Positions 23,203 through 35,551 of a stretch of 64,000 nt of DNA are shown here, piece by piece. The DNA is from Actinotalea caeni (lineage in GTDB: Bacteria > Actinomycetota > Actinomycetes > Actinomycetales > Beutenbergiaceae). The position numbers and the translations under genes were made by a program. Every line of letters begins with the position of its first letter. The stretch's first letter is position 1. A model generated the notes under the pieces. It was not told where the DNA came from, made no database searches, and saw only the letters and a program-made list of their open reading frames with translations. The stretch is from NCBI RefSeq assembly GCF_009733795.1, contig NZ_WNXX01000017.1, positions 16,918 through 80,917 on the forward strand, in the 5' to 3' direction.

Positions 23203-24669
23203 TCAGCGCGGCGCGGACCCCGGCGGTCGCTGCCCGGGCGCGACGGCACCCCACCGGGCCGCCGCACGGGCGAGCCCGGCCGCGTCGTCCCCGCCGGGGT
23301 CCTGCTGCCAGGCGAGGTAGCCGTCGGGTCGCACGAGGACGGCGGGCGCGGCGGGGTCGGTCTCGACCGTCCGCACGACGGCGGCGGGATGGTGAGCGGC
23401 GAGCAGCCGCTGCGGCGCGGCGAGCACGAACCGCGCCGGCGACAGCGGCAGGTCGGTGCCGCCGCGGTGCGCGCGGGACCCGACCGCCCGATGGCTGCCC
23501 GCGGGCGCCGGGTAGCGCAGCCCGACGCCGCTGACCCGGCCGACGAGCGCGGCCCGGACCCTCGGCAGGGAGGTCGCCGTCCGGATCGCGACGTCGCGCA
23601 TCGCCCTGGTGACGGGGTCGCGGCGCAGCGCCGCGCGGATGAGGCCGCCACTGACCCGCAGCACCTGCGCACCGATCGGCTGCCGCTCGTCGTGGTAGGT
23701 GTCGAGCAGGTCGTCGCGGGCGCGCCCGTCGAGCACGGCCGCGAGCTTCCACGAGAGGTTGGCGGCGTCCTGCAGGCCGGTGTTCATCCCCATGCCGCCG
23801 GCGGGGGAGTGCACGTGCGCGGCGTCGCCGGCGAGCAGCGCCCTCCCGACGCGGTAGCGGCGGACCTGCCGCTCGTCGCTGTGGAAGCGTGACGTCCAGC
23901 GCGTCTCGCCCATCCCGAGGTCGGTGCCGAGCACGCGTTGGACGACGTCACGGACCTCCGCGAGCGAGACCGGTTCGTCGACGTCGGGCTCGCGGCGGGC
24001 GTCGCGGGCGATGACGCGGTACCAGCCGTCGCCGAAGGGGGCGACGAACACGAAGCCCTCCTGGTTGCCGCGTGCGGTCAGCACGTCGGGCGGCGGGGAC
24101 CCGAGCCGGACGTCGGCGAGCACGAGCGACCGGATCACCGACTCGCCCGGGAAGTCGAGGCCGAGCGCGTCCCGCACGCGCGATCGGTGCCCGTCGGTGC
24201 CGACGACGTAGGCCGCCTCGGTGACCGTGGTGCCGCCGTCCTGGTCGACGCCGCTCAGCCGGACGCCGTCGTCGTCCTGCGTGAGATCGGTCACGGTGAC
24301 GCCCTCGACGAGGCGGGCACCGTGGTCGAGCGCACGCTCGAGCAGCAGGCGTTCGACGTGGTGCTGCGGCGTCACGAGCACGAACGGGAACGGGCTGTCG
24401 AGACCCGTGAGCGGGAGGGTCGCGCTCCCGAAGAGCTGGAGGCGGTCCACGGGCTGGCCGGTGGCGACGAGGGCCTCGGCGAGGCCGCGGACCCGCAGGT
24501 GCTCCAGGGTGCGCGCGTGCACCGCGAACGCGCGTGTGAGGTTCGAGCGCCCGAACCGCTTCTCGAGCACCAGCACGTCCGCACCGGCCTCGGCCAGGTC
24601 GCCGGCGAGCAACAGACCGGTCGGCCCCGCCCCGACGACGACGACGTCCGCACCGGCCCCCGGGCTCAC
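23203..24669 (-). CDS. FAD-dependent aromatic monooxygenase (PheA/TfdB-like)
   Basis: A 488-residue group A flavoprotein hydroxylase. The FAD dinucleotide fold is VVVVGAGPTGLLLAGDLA near the N-terminus, the second motif is VVGTDGHRSRVRDALG (DG near residue 160), and the third is RALLAGDAAHVHSPAGGMGMNTG with the GD motif. The C-terminal thioredoxin-like domain (about 390-488: LAWQQDPGGDD, ...RWGAV) is typical of the PheA/TfdB and polyketide-hydroxylase group. The substrate is unknown; a phenolic or antibiotic compound is plausible. It is the only gene here facing against glmU-mfd, so it may be an insertion into that conserved cluster. GTG start at 24669. Confidence 0.85.
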   Translation of the reverse strand: MSPGAGADVVVVGAGPTGLLLAGDLAEAGADVLVLEKRFGRSNLTRAFAVHARTLEHLRVRGLAEALVATGQPVDRLQLFGSATLPLTGLDSPFPFVLVTPQHHVERLLLERALDHGARLVEGVTVTDLTQDDDGVRLSGVDQDGGTTVTEAAYVVGTDGHRSRVRDALGLDFPGESVIRSLVLADVRLGSPPPDVLTARGNQEGFVFVAPFGDGWYRVIARDARREPDVDEPVSLAEVRDVVQRVLGTDLGMGETRWTSRFHSDERQVRRYRVGRALLAGDAAHVHSPAGGMGMNTGLQDAANLSWKLAAVLDGRARDDLLDTYHDERQPIGAQVLRVSGGLIRAALRRDPVTRAMRDVAIRTATSLPRVRAALVGRVSGVGLRYPAPAGSHRAVGSRAHRGGTDLPLSPARFVLAAPQRLLAAHHPAAVVRTVETDPAAPAVLVRPDGYLAWQQDPGGDDAAGLARAAARWGAVAPGQRPPGSAPR

Positions 24670-24739
24670 GACCTCACCTCGTGCACCTGCTCGACGCTAC
24701 GGCCCGTCCCCGGGCTCCGTCCAGGGCTCCGACCTCGGG

Positions 24740-24745
24740 TATGCT
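24740..24745 (+). promoter_or_regulatory. -10 box (TATGCT) of rplY
   Basis: TATGCT at 24740-24745 is the best -10 in the spacer; no strong -35 is visible. It predicts a leader of about 165 nt before rplY. Confidence 0.45.
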
Positions 24746-24751
24746 GGCCCG

Positions 24752-24916
24752 CGTTGCCTCGGCGAGGGACGTCGGACGGCCGTGCCACTCGGCCGCCGCG
24801 TGATCCTACGCACCGACAGTCCGTGATCGACGTGGTGGGGCGCTCGCGTGAGCGCTGTCCGCCCGGTGTCCCGCGTCGAGGAGCACCCGTTCTCCCCACG
24901 ACGAAAGCGCACTCCC
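24752..24916 (+). ncRNA. Putative structured 5' leader of rplY
   Basis: Two hairpins are visible: CCTC-GGC-GAGG (24757-24767) and CGGCCG-N7-CGGCCG (24777-24795). No start codon in the leader gives a convincing gene. Ribosomal-protein leaders often bind their own protein, but this is only a suggestion. Confidence 0.35.
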
Positions 24917-25576
24917 ATGGCTGACAACACCACGCTCGCCGCCACCGTCCGCACCGAGTTCGGCAAGGGCGCCGCCCGCCGCACCCGCCGCGCGGGCCAG
25001 ATCCCCGCGGTCCTCTACGGGCACGGCTCCGACCCGATCCACCTCGCGCTCCCGGGCCACGACACGTTCCTCGCGCTCAAGGGCAACGCGAACGCGCTGC
25101 TCACGCTCGAGTTCGACGGCCGCTCGGAGCTCGCGCTCACCAAGGACGTGCAGCGCGACCCGGTGAAGCGCACCATCGACCACGTCGACCTCGTCATCGT
25201 GCGTCGCGGCGAGAAGGTCGTCGTCGACATCCCCGTCCACGTCGAGGGCGAGTCCGCGCCCGGCACGATCCACACGGTCGAGTCGCAGACCCTGTCGGTG
25301 CGCGCCGAGGCCACGCACATCCCGGAGGCGCTCACCGTCTCGATCGAGGGCCTCACCGAGGCCGACGACGTCCGCGCCGCCTCGGTGCCGCTGCCCGACG
25401 GCGTCGAGCTCGAGACCGACGGCGACACCGTCGTCGTCTCGATCACGGTCCCGCGCGCGAGCGCCGACGACCTCGAGGCCGACGAGGCCTCCGCCGCCGC
25501 GGGCGCCTCGGCGGGCGAGGCCGGCGAGGCCGCTGCGGAGAACGACGGCTCGGAGTCCGGCTCCGACGAGTCCTGA
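24917..25576 (+). CDS. rplY: 50S ribosomal protein L25/general stress protein Ctc
   Basis: A 219-residue long-form L25 (CTC type) that binds 5S rRNA. The N-terminal L25 domain is visible: [27 protein letters not shown], then a beta-rich region with [17 protein letters not shown]. The C-terminal TL5 domain runs about 95-185, and an acidic Ala/Glu/Ser-rich tail ends at SGSDES. The ATG at 24917 gives the family's normal N-terminus, and the upstream GTG at 24848 would add an unrelated leader peptide. pth follows after 14 nt. Confidence 0.95.
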   Translation: MADNTTLAATVRTEFGKGAARRTRRAGQIPAVLYGHGSDPIHLALPGHDTFLALKGNANALLTLEFDGRSELALTKDVQRDPVKRTIDHVDLVIVRRGEKVVVDIPVHVEGESAPGTIHTVESQTLSVRAEATHIPEALTVSIEGLTEADDVRAASVPLPDGVELETDGDTVVVSITVPRASADDLEADEASAAAGASAGEAGEAAAENDGSESGSDES

Positions 25577-25590
25577 CCCGGGTCTCGTCC

Positions 25591-26190
25591 ATGGCCGACG
25601 GTGCACACCTCGTCGTCGGGCTCGGGAACCCGGGCCCGGCGTACGCGGGCAACCGTCACAACGTCGGCCACATGGTGCTCGACGTGCTCGCCCGGGACGT
25701 CCCGGGCGGGTTCGTCAACCACAAGGCGCGCGCCCAGGTGCTCGACGGCCGGCTGGGCGTCGGGCCGGGCGGCGCGCCCGGGCCGCGGGTCGTGCTCGCG
25801 CGGCCCAGCACCTACATGAACCTCTCGGGCGGCCCGGTCGCCGCCCTGCTGCGCTTCTACGACATCCCGGTCGAGCGCCTGGTCGTCGTGCACGACGAGC
25901 TCGACCTGCCGTTCGGCACGCTCCGCCTCAAGCGCGGCGGCGGCGAGGGCGGTCACAACGGGCTCAAGTCGATCAGCGCTGCGATCGGCTCGCGCGACTA
26001 CATGCGGCTGCGTGTCGGCATCGGCCGCCCGCCCGGCCGCCAGGACCCGGCGGACTACGTGCTGCGCGACTTCGCGGTCGCCGAGCGGGCCGATCTCGCC
26101 GTCATCCTCGAGGAGGCGGCCGACGGCGTGCGCGACCTCGTCGAGAACGGCCTGGTGCTCGCCCAGGACCGGCTGCACGCCCCGCGCTGA
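25591..26190 (+). CDS. pth: Peptidyl-tRNA hydrolase
   Basis: Pth recycles tRNAs from peptidyl-tRNA that drops off the ribosome. It is 199 residues. Motifs: [23 protein letters not shown] (catalytic His in RHNVG), [28 protein letters not shown] (catalytic Asp), and [13 protein letters not shown]. It sits between rplY and mfd as in most actinobacteria. Confidence 0.96.
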   Translation: MADGAHLVVGLGNPGPAYAGNRHNVGHMVLDVLARDVPGGFVNHKARAQVLDGRLGVGPGGAPGPRVVLARPSTYMNLSGGPVAALLRFYDIPVERLVVVHDELDLPFGTLRLKRGGGEGGHNGLKSISAAIGSRDYMRLRVGIGRPPGRQDPADYVLRDFAVAERADLAVILEEAADGVRDLVENGLVLAQDRLHAPR

Positions 26191-26349
26191 GCCCGCACCC
26201 GCCGGGTGGGCCGACGTGACCCGTGCCACCGGGTCCGTCGTCGGCGACCCCGTAGACTTGACGCCCTACCCGCAGCCGTCTGCCGCGCACCCCCTGCGAC
26301 CGGCGGATGTGGGCTCGTCGTGCTGCCCACCGGCCGAACCGAGGAGCTC

Positions 26350-30033
<3,684 letters not shown>

Positions 30034-30047
30034 CGTCCGCAGGCCGG

Positions 30048-30070
30048 CGTCCGCAGGCCGCGAGCGGACG
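30048..30070. terminator. Putative bidirectional terminator between mfd and the sugar transporter
   Basis: CGTCCGC (30048-30054) and GCGGACG (30064-30070) form a 7-bp stem in the 40-bp convergent spacer. The left part repeats CGTCCGCAGGCCG twice. The stem is short, so this is tentative. Confidence 0.35.
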
Positions 30071-30073
30071 TGG

Positions 30074-31531
30074 TCAGGTGGTCGCGGCGCTGCGCCGCCC
30101 GCGGCGCTCGACGACCATCTCGTCGGTCATGTCCTCGAGCTCCTTGCCCTTGGTCTCGGGGATCTTGAGGAGCACGAAGACGAACGACAGCAGCGCGAAC
30201 ACCGCGTAGAAGCCGTAGGCGAAGGTGAGCCCGATCTCGGCGAAGGCGGGGAACGTCGTCGAGATGAAGAAGTTCGACAACCACTGCGCGGCCGCGGCCA
30301 CCGCGAGCGCCCAGGCGCGGATCGAGTTCGGGAACATCTCGCCGAGCAGCACCCACACCAACGGGCCCCAGCTGACGCCGAAGGCGATGACGAAGACGTT
30401 CGCGCACACGAGCGCGATCGTCGACCAGGGCGCGGCGAGCTCGGCGGTGGAGCTGCCGTCGTCGGCGGTGACGATCGTGGCGTTGGCGAACGCGACCGCC
30501 ATCAGGCCGAGCGAGACCACCATGCCGGCGGAGCCGGCGAGCAGCATCGGACGACGACCCACCCGGTCGACGAGCAGGATCGCGACGATCGTCACGACGA
30601 TGTTCGTCACGGAGGTGATCACGGTGATCGTCAGCGCGTCGGACTCCTCGAAACCGACCGACCGCCACAGCGTCGTCGAGTAGTAGAAGATCACGTTGAT
30701 CCCGACGAACTGCTGGAACATGGACAGCAGGATCCCGAGCCAGACGATCGGCTTGAGCCCGAGCCGACGCCCCCGCAGGTCGCCGAGCCGCTGCTGGCGC
30801 TCCTCGCCGAGCGAGGTGCGGATCTGCTCGATCTTGAGGTTGACGTCGGTCTCGCCGGTGAAGTCGAGCAGCACCTGCGAGGCCTTGTCGACCTTGCCGC
30901 GCGCGACCAGGAACCGTGGCGACTCCGGCAGCCGCAGCGCCATCACCCCGTAGACGATCGCCGGCACGGCCTCGGCCATGAACATCCAGCGCCACGCCTC
31001 CCGGCCCAGCCAGAGCTCGTTGGCGGCGCTGCCCGCGCTGCTGGCGAGCCAGGCGTCGGAGAGCAGGGCGACGAAGATGCCGGTGACGATCGCGAGCTGC
31101 TGCAGCGAGGCCAATCTGCCGCGCACCCGGGCGGGGGAGACCTCGGCGATGTAGGCGGGCGCGATGACCGACGCCGCGCCCACGCCGAGCCCGCCGACCA
31201 CCCGCCACACGATGAGGTCGATCACGCCGAACGCGAGCCCGGACCCGATCGAGGACATCAGGAACAGCACGGCCGCGATCAGCATCACCGGGATGCGCCC
31301 GAGCTTGTTGGCCAGCCCGCCGGCGAACCAGGCGCCGACGACGCAGCCGAGCAGCGCCGAGGAGACCGCGAAACCGGACAGCCCGGCCCCGAGCGAGAAC
31401 TGGTCGGTCAGCGCGTCGACCGCGCCGTTGATGACCGCGGTGTCGAAGCCGAACAGGAAGCCGCCGAGCGCGGCAGCGATGCAGATGCCGATGACGCGGG
31501 CGTTGAGCCTGGGTGGTGCGGACGCCTCCAT
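30074..31531 (-). CDS. MFS sugar:proton symporter (sugar porter family)
   Basis: A 485-residue 12-helix transporter. The first helix region is GGFLFGFDTAVINGAVDAL, typical of sugar porters. Loop motifs: GRIPVMLIAA after helix 2, WRVVGGLGVGAASVIAP, PESPRFLVARGK at the middle loop, VDRVGRRPML in the second half, and the C-terminal PETKGKELEDM. The helix-7 region QQFVGINVIFYYS (QQxxGIN) carries sugar-binding Gln residues. The substrate is probably a hexose, pentose or polyol. No sugar gene is adjacent. ATG at 31531. Confidence 0.92.
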   Translation of the reverse strand: MEASAPPRLNARVIGICIAAALGGFLFGFDTAVINGAVDALTDQFSLGAGLSGFAVSSALLGCVVGAWFAGGLANKLGRIPVMLIAAVLFLMSSIGSGLAFGVIDLIVWRVVGGLGVGAASVIAPAYIAEVSPARVRGRLASLQQLAIVTGIFVALLSDAWLASSAGSAANELWLGREAWRWMFMAEAVPAIVYGVMALRLPESPRFLVARGKVDKASQVLLDFTGETDVNLKIEQIRTSLGEERQQRLGDLRGRRLGLKPIVWLGILLSMFQQFVGINVIFYYSTTLWRSVGFEESDALTITVITSVTNIVVTIVAILLVDRVGRRPMLLAGSAGMVVSLGLMAVAFANATIVTADDGSSTAELAAPWSTIALVCANVFVIAFGVSWGPLVWVLLGEMFPNSIRAWALAVAAAAQWLSNFFISTTFPAFAEIGLTFAYGFYAVFALLSFVFVLLKIPETKGKELEDMTDEMVVERRGRRSAATT

Positions 31532-31663
31532 GCCGATCCCTTCCCCCGGGCGAGGACCGGGCAGGCCCGTCGCAGCTGGTACGACGAACCTAGCCCCGGA
31601 CCCGCCCGGGGGCGCCGAGAACGCCCACCACCGGCCGCACGAGACCTCGCCGCCGGTGCCGGG

Positions 31664-32167
31664 TCAGCGGGACGCGACCTCGCGCACGAACATCCGGCAG
31701 CGCTCCTGCAGCCCGGCGATGCGGTCCGCGACCAGCAGGTCACGGATCTCGGCGACGCCGCTGCCGGCCTCGGCCGACGTCGGAGGACGACGGGCATTGG
31801 TCGAGCAGCGGAAGTCGGCGCAGATCAGGGTGCCGATCGAGTCGCCGCGGCGACCGGCGGGACCGGCCCGGCGCGCGGTGAGGAGCGTGACGTCGTCGGT
31901 CTCGACGACGTCCTCGCACCAGGCGCACATCGCGCGCCGGCGCGGCCCGCTGCCGCGGTCGGCGACGCGGAGCACGATACCGGTCGGGACGTCGTCGATC
32001 TCGACGACGACGTAGGCGACCAGCGGCGCCTTGCGGTCGCGCCAGCCGAGGTACTCCAGCCGGTCCCAGCGGACGGCGGAGAGGTCGGGCAGGGTGGCCT
32101 GCGCGACCTCGCGACGGGTGGCGTTGACGAACGACGCCCGGATCTGGGCGTCGGTGAGCGGGGTCAT
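31664..32167 (-). CDS. FBP-domain (treble-clef zinc finger) protein
   Basis: A 167-residue protein with the C-terminal zinc-binding module of actinobacterial FBP-like proteins (named after EF-G-binding Fbp). MCAWCEDVVETDD supplies two cysteines about residue 98-101, and LICADFRCSTNARR supplies the other pair. The central PGHV-like region is GSGPRRRAMCAWC. FusB/Fbp proteins bind elongation factor G and can rescue fusidate-stalled ribosomes. Whether this actinobacterial branch does so is inference. ATG at 32167 with GGACACC upstream (weak). Confidence 0.78.
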   Translation of the reverse strand: MTPLTDAQIRASFVNATRREVAQATLPDLSAVRWDRLEYLGWRDRKAPLVAYVVVEIDDVPTGIVLRVADRGSGPRRRAMCAWCEDVVETDDVTLLTARRAGPAGRRGDSIGTLICADFRCSTNARRPPTSAEAGSGVAEIRDLLVADRIAGLQERCRMFVREVASR

Positions 32168-32475
32168 GACAGAGGTGTCCTTCGTGCGTGGGGTCGGGGT
32201 CGACGGGACCCGCCCGCACGCCGACGCACGGCACGCCGGGACGACGCGTGCGCACGCTGTCGCGTGCGCGAGGAGAGCTGCGGTCAGCGGGGACGGGTGG
32301 CAGGAGCGACCGCTGAGCAGGCCTGTCCGGCCACCCCGCTCCCTGCGGCGACACCCATCGCTGCTCCTCGCTGTCCGACCCGCGGCGCGGACACGCACGC
32401 GGTCACCGACCACGCTACCCAGGCCGCTGCGGCGTGGTCGAGGCGATTTGAGCGTGACACGGGCCACTCGGGTCG
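32168..32475. other. 308-bp spacer with a possible leaderless minigene
   Basis: There is no recognised gene. On the minus strand a TAGCGT -10 box (32417-32412) lies 5 nt before a GTG at 32406, which opens a 40-codon frame ending at 32284 (VTACVSAPRVG...). This may simply be the promoter and leader of the FBP-domain gene. Several short GC-rich inverted segments (GTGCGCAC-like) lie at 32247-32275. Confidence 0.35.
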
Positions 32476-33051
32476 CTAGCGCGCCGCGACCGAGACCAGC
32501 TGACCCTTGCCGAGCGGCACCAGCGCCGTCGCCCAGCCGGGCTCGGCCCGCAGCAGCTCGGCGAGCGGAGCGACCTGCTCGACGTGCGAGACCGCGTTGT
32601 CGACGACGAGCGAGCCGCCCGGCCGCAGTGCGGTGCGGATCGCGGGCCACCACCCGGCGTAGCGACTGCGCTCGGCGTCGAGGAAGAGCAGGTCGACCGA
32701 GCCGGGCGGGCACGCGCCCAGCCAGGCGCCGCCGTCGGCGGTCACGAGCTCGGCCGTCACGCCCGCGCGGTCGAGGTTGCCGCGGGCCTCGGTCTGGTCG
32801 GCGACGTCGACCGACGTCAGCCGGCCGCCCGTGCGCCCGACGGCGTCCGCCAGCCAGATCGTCGAGTAGCCGTTCGAGGTGCCGATCTCCACGACCCTGG
32901 TCGCCGCGACCGCCTGGACGTGCCACCACAGCCACGCGGCGGCGTCGGGCTCGAGGTTGCGGCGTCTGCGCTGCCGGTCGGGCTCGTGCTCGTCGAGCCG
33001 GCGACCCTCGTCGTGCAGGTCGGTCAGGAAGCGGCGGAGCGTGGCATCCAT
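32476..33051 (-). CDS. O-methyltransferase family protein (SAM-dependent)
   Basis: A 191-residue class I methyltransferase of the catechol-O-methyltransferase-like type: VVEIGTSNGYSTIWLADAVG (SAM-binding motif I), RLTSVDVADQTEARGNL (acidic loop), VDLLFLDAERSRYAGWW (metal/substrate Asp), LRPGGSLVVDNAVSH. The substrate is unknown. It lies 22 nt downstream of the cysteine desulfurase gene on the same strand, so it may be the last gene of the NAD operon transcript. ATG at 33051. Confidence 0.85.
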   Translation of the reverse strand: MDATLRRFLTDLHDEGRRLDEHEPDRQRRRRNLEPDAAAWLWWHVQAVAATRVVEIGTSNGYSTIWLADAVGRTGGRLTSVDVADQTEARGNLDRAGVTAELVTADGGAWLGACPPGSVDLLFLDAERSRYAGWWPAIRTALRPGGSLVVDNAVSHVEQVAPLAELLRAEPGWATALVPLGKGQLVSVAAR

Positions 33052-33073
33052 CCCGTTCGATCCTGCCACGGCC

Positions 33074-34210
33074 TCACACCAGCAGTGCGGACACCGCCTC
33101 GACCAGCGCGGACGCCGCCGCGCGGGCCTGCTCGGCGGTGGTGTCGCGCCCGAGGGTGAGCCGCACCGCGGTCTGGGCGACCTCCGGGTCGATGCCGAGC
33201 GCCAGCAGCACGTGCGAGGGCTCGTCGCGACCGGCGGCGCACGCCGAGCCGGAGGAGACCAGCACGCCGCGCCGCTCCAGCTCCAGCAGCACGGCCTCGC
33301 CGCTGGTGCCCGGGAAGCAGAACGACGCGTGGTGCGGGAGCCGGGACGTCGCCGAGCCGGTGAGCACCGCCGTCGGCAGCGCGGCGCGCACGCTCGCGAC
33401 CAGCTCGTCCCGCACAACCGCGAGCGCGGCCGCGCGCTCGCCGCGCTCGGCCTCGGCCAGCTCGAGCGCGACCGCCAGCGCCACCGCGCCGGCCACGTTC
33501 TCGGTCCCGGACCGGCGCCCACGCTCCTGCCCGCCGCCGTGCAGCACCGGCTCGACGGCGAGCCGGCCGCGCAGGTAGACGGCGCCCACCCCCTTGGGTG
33601 CGCCGACCTTGTGCCCGGAGATGCTCAGCGCGTCCACACCGAGCGCGCCGACGTCCAGCGGCAGCCACCCGGCCGCCTGCACCGCGTCGGTGTGCACGAG
33701 CACACCCTGCTCGCGCGCCACCGCGGTCAGCGCGGCGACGTCCTGCACGGTGCCGACCTCGTTGTTGGCGTAGCCGACGCTCACCAGCGTGCTCCCCGGG
33801 TGCACGGCCGCCGCGAGCCGCTCGGGCGCGAGCGCGCCGTCGCCGTCGACACCGAGCACCTCGCTGGTGAAGCCGTGCAGCCGGGCCAGCGCGTCCACCG
33901 AGGCGAGCACCGCCTCGTGCTCGACGGCGGTCGTCAGCACGTGCCGGTCCCGGGGCTGCCCGAGCGCCAGCCCCTTGATCGCCAGGTTCGCGCCCTCCGT
34001 GCCCCCCGAGGTGAAGACGACCTCGCTCACCCGGCAGCCCAGCACCGCCGCCACGCGGGCCCGCGCGTCGGCGAGCGCGGCCGCCGCCCGCTGGCCGAGC
34101 TCGTGGCGGCTCGAGGGGTTGCCGAACTCGCCGGTCAGGTAGGGCCAGGCGGCCTCGAGGGCCTCGCGGCGCACCGGGCCGGTGGCGGCGGTGTCGAGGT
34201 AGAGGGTCAT
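33074..34210 (-). CDS. Cysteine desulfurase (NifS/IscS-like), NAD operon
   Basis: A 378-residue PLP enzyme that takes sulfur from cysteine. Landmarks: LYLDTAATGPV, FTSGGTEGANLAI, VEHEAVLASVDAL, HTDAVQAAGW, the PLP Lys in SISGHKVGAPKGVGAVYL, RSGTENVAGAVAL, and the active-site Cys in VSSGSACAAGRDEPS. It overlaps nadC by 4 bp. In actinobacteria and Bacillus a NifS-like protein next to nadABC is thought to supply sulfur for the NadA [4Fe-4S] cluster, so that is the likely role here rather than general Fe-S supply. The long loop between PLP-Lys and Cys is of normal length. Confidence 0.92.
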   Translation of the reverse strand: MTLYLDTAATGPVRREALEAAWPYLTGEFGNPSSRHELGQRAAAALADARARVAAVLGCRVSEVVFTSGGTEGANLAIKGLALGQPRDRHVLTTAVEHEAVLASVDALARLHGFTSEVLGVDGDGALAPERLAAAVHPGSTLVSVGYANNEVGTVQDVAALTAVAREQGVLVHTDAVQAAGWLPLDVGALGVDALSISGHKVGAPKGVGAVYLRGRLAVEPVLHGGGQERGRRSGTENVAGAVALAVALELAEAERGERAAALAVVRDELVASVRAALPTAVLTGSATSRLPHHASFCFPGTSGEAVLLELERRGVLVSSGSACAAGRDEPSHVLLALGIDPEVAQTAVRLTLGRDTTAEQARAAASALVEAVSALLV

Positions 34211-35067
34211 CGCACCTCGATGTCGAGCCCGAGGTCGAGCGAGCCGGCGCTGTGGGTGAGCGCGCCGACGCTGATGACGTCGACGCCGGTCTCCGCGATC
34301 GCGCGCACCGTGTCGAGCCGGACGTTGCCGCTGGCCTCGACGACCGCCCGGCCGGCGACGAGCGCCGCTCCCTCGCGCAGCTCGTCGAGCGTGAAGTTGT
34401 CGAGCATGACGACGTCGACACCCGCGGCGAGCACCGGCTCCAGCTGGTCGAGGCGGTCGACCTCGACCTCGATGCGCACCGTGTGGGGCACGCGCTCGCG
34501 CGCGGCCCGCAGCGCCTCGGTGACGTCCAGCCCGGAGGCGAGCAGCACCGCCAGGTGGTTGTCCTTGACCATGACGGCGTCCGACAGGCCGAAGCGGTGG
34601 TTGTGACCACCGCCCGCCCGGACCGCGTGACGCTCCAGCAGCCGCAGCCCCGGGGTGGTCTTGCGGGTGTCGGCGATCCGCACCCCGGTGCCGGCGACGG
34701 CGGCCACGTAGCGCGACGTCGTGGTGGCCACGCCGCTGAGCCGCTGCGCGAAGTTGAGCGCGACCCGCTCCGCCTGCAGCACCGCGGCGGCCGGGCCGCT
34801 CACGCGTGCCAGGACCGCTCCGCCGTCGAAGGTCGCGCCGTCGTCGACCAGCAGGTCGACCACGGTGGTCGGGTCGGTCAGGCGGAAGGCCGCGGCGACC
34901 GCGGCGCCGCCCGCGAAGGTGCCGGGCTCGCGCGCGACGAGCTCCGCGGTCGCGGTCGCGGTCGTGGGCACGAGCGCCTGGCAGGTGAGGTCGCCCCAGG
35001 GGGCGTCCTCGCGCAGCGCCTGCCCGACGACGTCGGCGACGGCGGCCTGGTCGAGCACGCCGGTCAC
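34207..35067 (-). CDS. nadC: Nicotinate-nucleotide diphosphorylase (carboxylating)
   Basis: NadC (quinolinate phosphoribosyltransferase) makes nicotinate mononucleotide from quinolinate and PRPP. It is 286 residues. Motifs: EDAPWGDLTCQ, ALNFAQRLSGVATTT, IADTRKTTPGLRLLER, GGGHNHRFGLSD with substrate-binding residues, MVKDNH, and IEVEVDRLDQL. The GTG at 35067 overlaps the SRPBCC stop by 4 bp (GTGA). The gene overlaps the desulfurase at its 3' end. Confidence 0.95.
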   Translation of the reverse strand: MTGVLDQAAVADVVGQALREDAPWGDLTCQALVPTTATATAELVAREPGTFAGGAAVAAAFRLTDPTTVVDLLVDDGATFDGGAVLARVSGPAAAVLQAERVALNFAQRLSGVATTTSRYVAAVAGTGVRIADTRKTTPGLRLLERHAVRAGGGHNHRFGLSDAVMVKDNHLAVLLASGLDVTEALRAARERVPHTVRIEVEVDRLDQLEPVLAAGVDVVMLDNFTLDELREGAALVAGRAVVEASGNVRLDTVRAIAETGVDVISVGALTHSAGSLDLGLDIEVR

Positions 35068-35513
35068 GCGCCCTCGGCCAGGGCGGCGAGCCGCTCGATC
35101 GAGGCGAGCAGGCGCTCGCTCGTCGTCGCGCGGGCGTGCGCGAGCCTCGTGGGGTCGGTGAGGTTCGTCCAGTCGTAGGTGTGGCGCACCAGCGTGCCGT
35201 CGGCGACGGGCTCGAGCTCCCAGCGCCACAGGTGGCCGCGGGGCTCCTCGCCGGGCACGTTCGGCAGCCACGCGACGCGGCGGCCCTCGACGAGCTCGAC
35301 GACGGTGTTCTCGCGCGTCGCGCCGTTCGTCAGCGTCATCGTGAACACGTCGCCCACGGCGCGGACGCGCTGGCCCGGAGCGGCCGTGGCGAGGTTGTCG
35401 TTGCCGTCCCACTCCGGCTGCCGGGCGGGGTCGGCGATCAGCTCCCAGATCGTCTCGGCGGGCGCGTGCACGACGCGCTCGGCCGTGGCGACGCGGGTCT
35501 CGGTCTCGCTCAT
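35064..35513 (-). CDS. SRPBCC (polyketide cyclase/START-like) protein inside the NAD operon
   Basis: A 149-residue helix-grip protein: VVHAPAETIWELIADPARQPEWDGN is the classical SRPBCC N-terminus, followed by VGDVFTMTLTNGATRENTV and LVRHTYDWTNLTDP. Members bind hydrophobic ligands; many actinobacterial ones have no known substrate. It sits between nadB (38-nt gap) and nadC (4-bp overlap), so it is made together with NAD enzymes. The link to NAD metabolism is only positional. ATG at 35513, with GAGGA upstream. Confidence 0.85.
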   Translation of the reverse strand: MSETETRVATAERVVHAPAETIWELIADPARQPEWDGNDNLATAAPGQRVRAVGDVFTMTLTNGATRENTVVELVEGRRVAWLPNVPGEEPRGHLWRWELEPVADGTLVRHTYDWTNLTDPTRLAHARATTSERLLASIERLAALAEGA

Positions 35514-35551
35514 CGGTCCTCCTCGTGAGGCGTGTGCCTCGGGTCGGCGGG

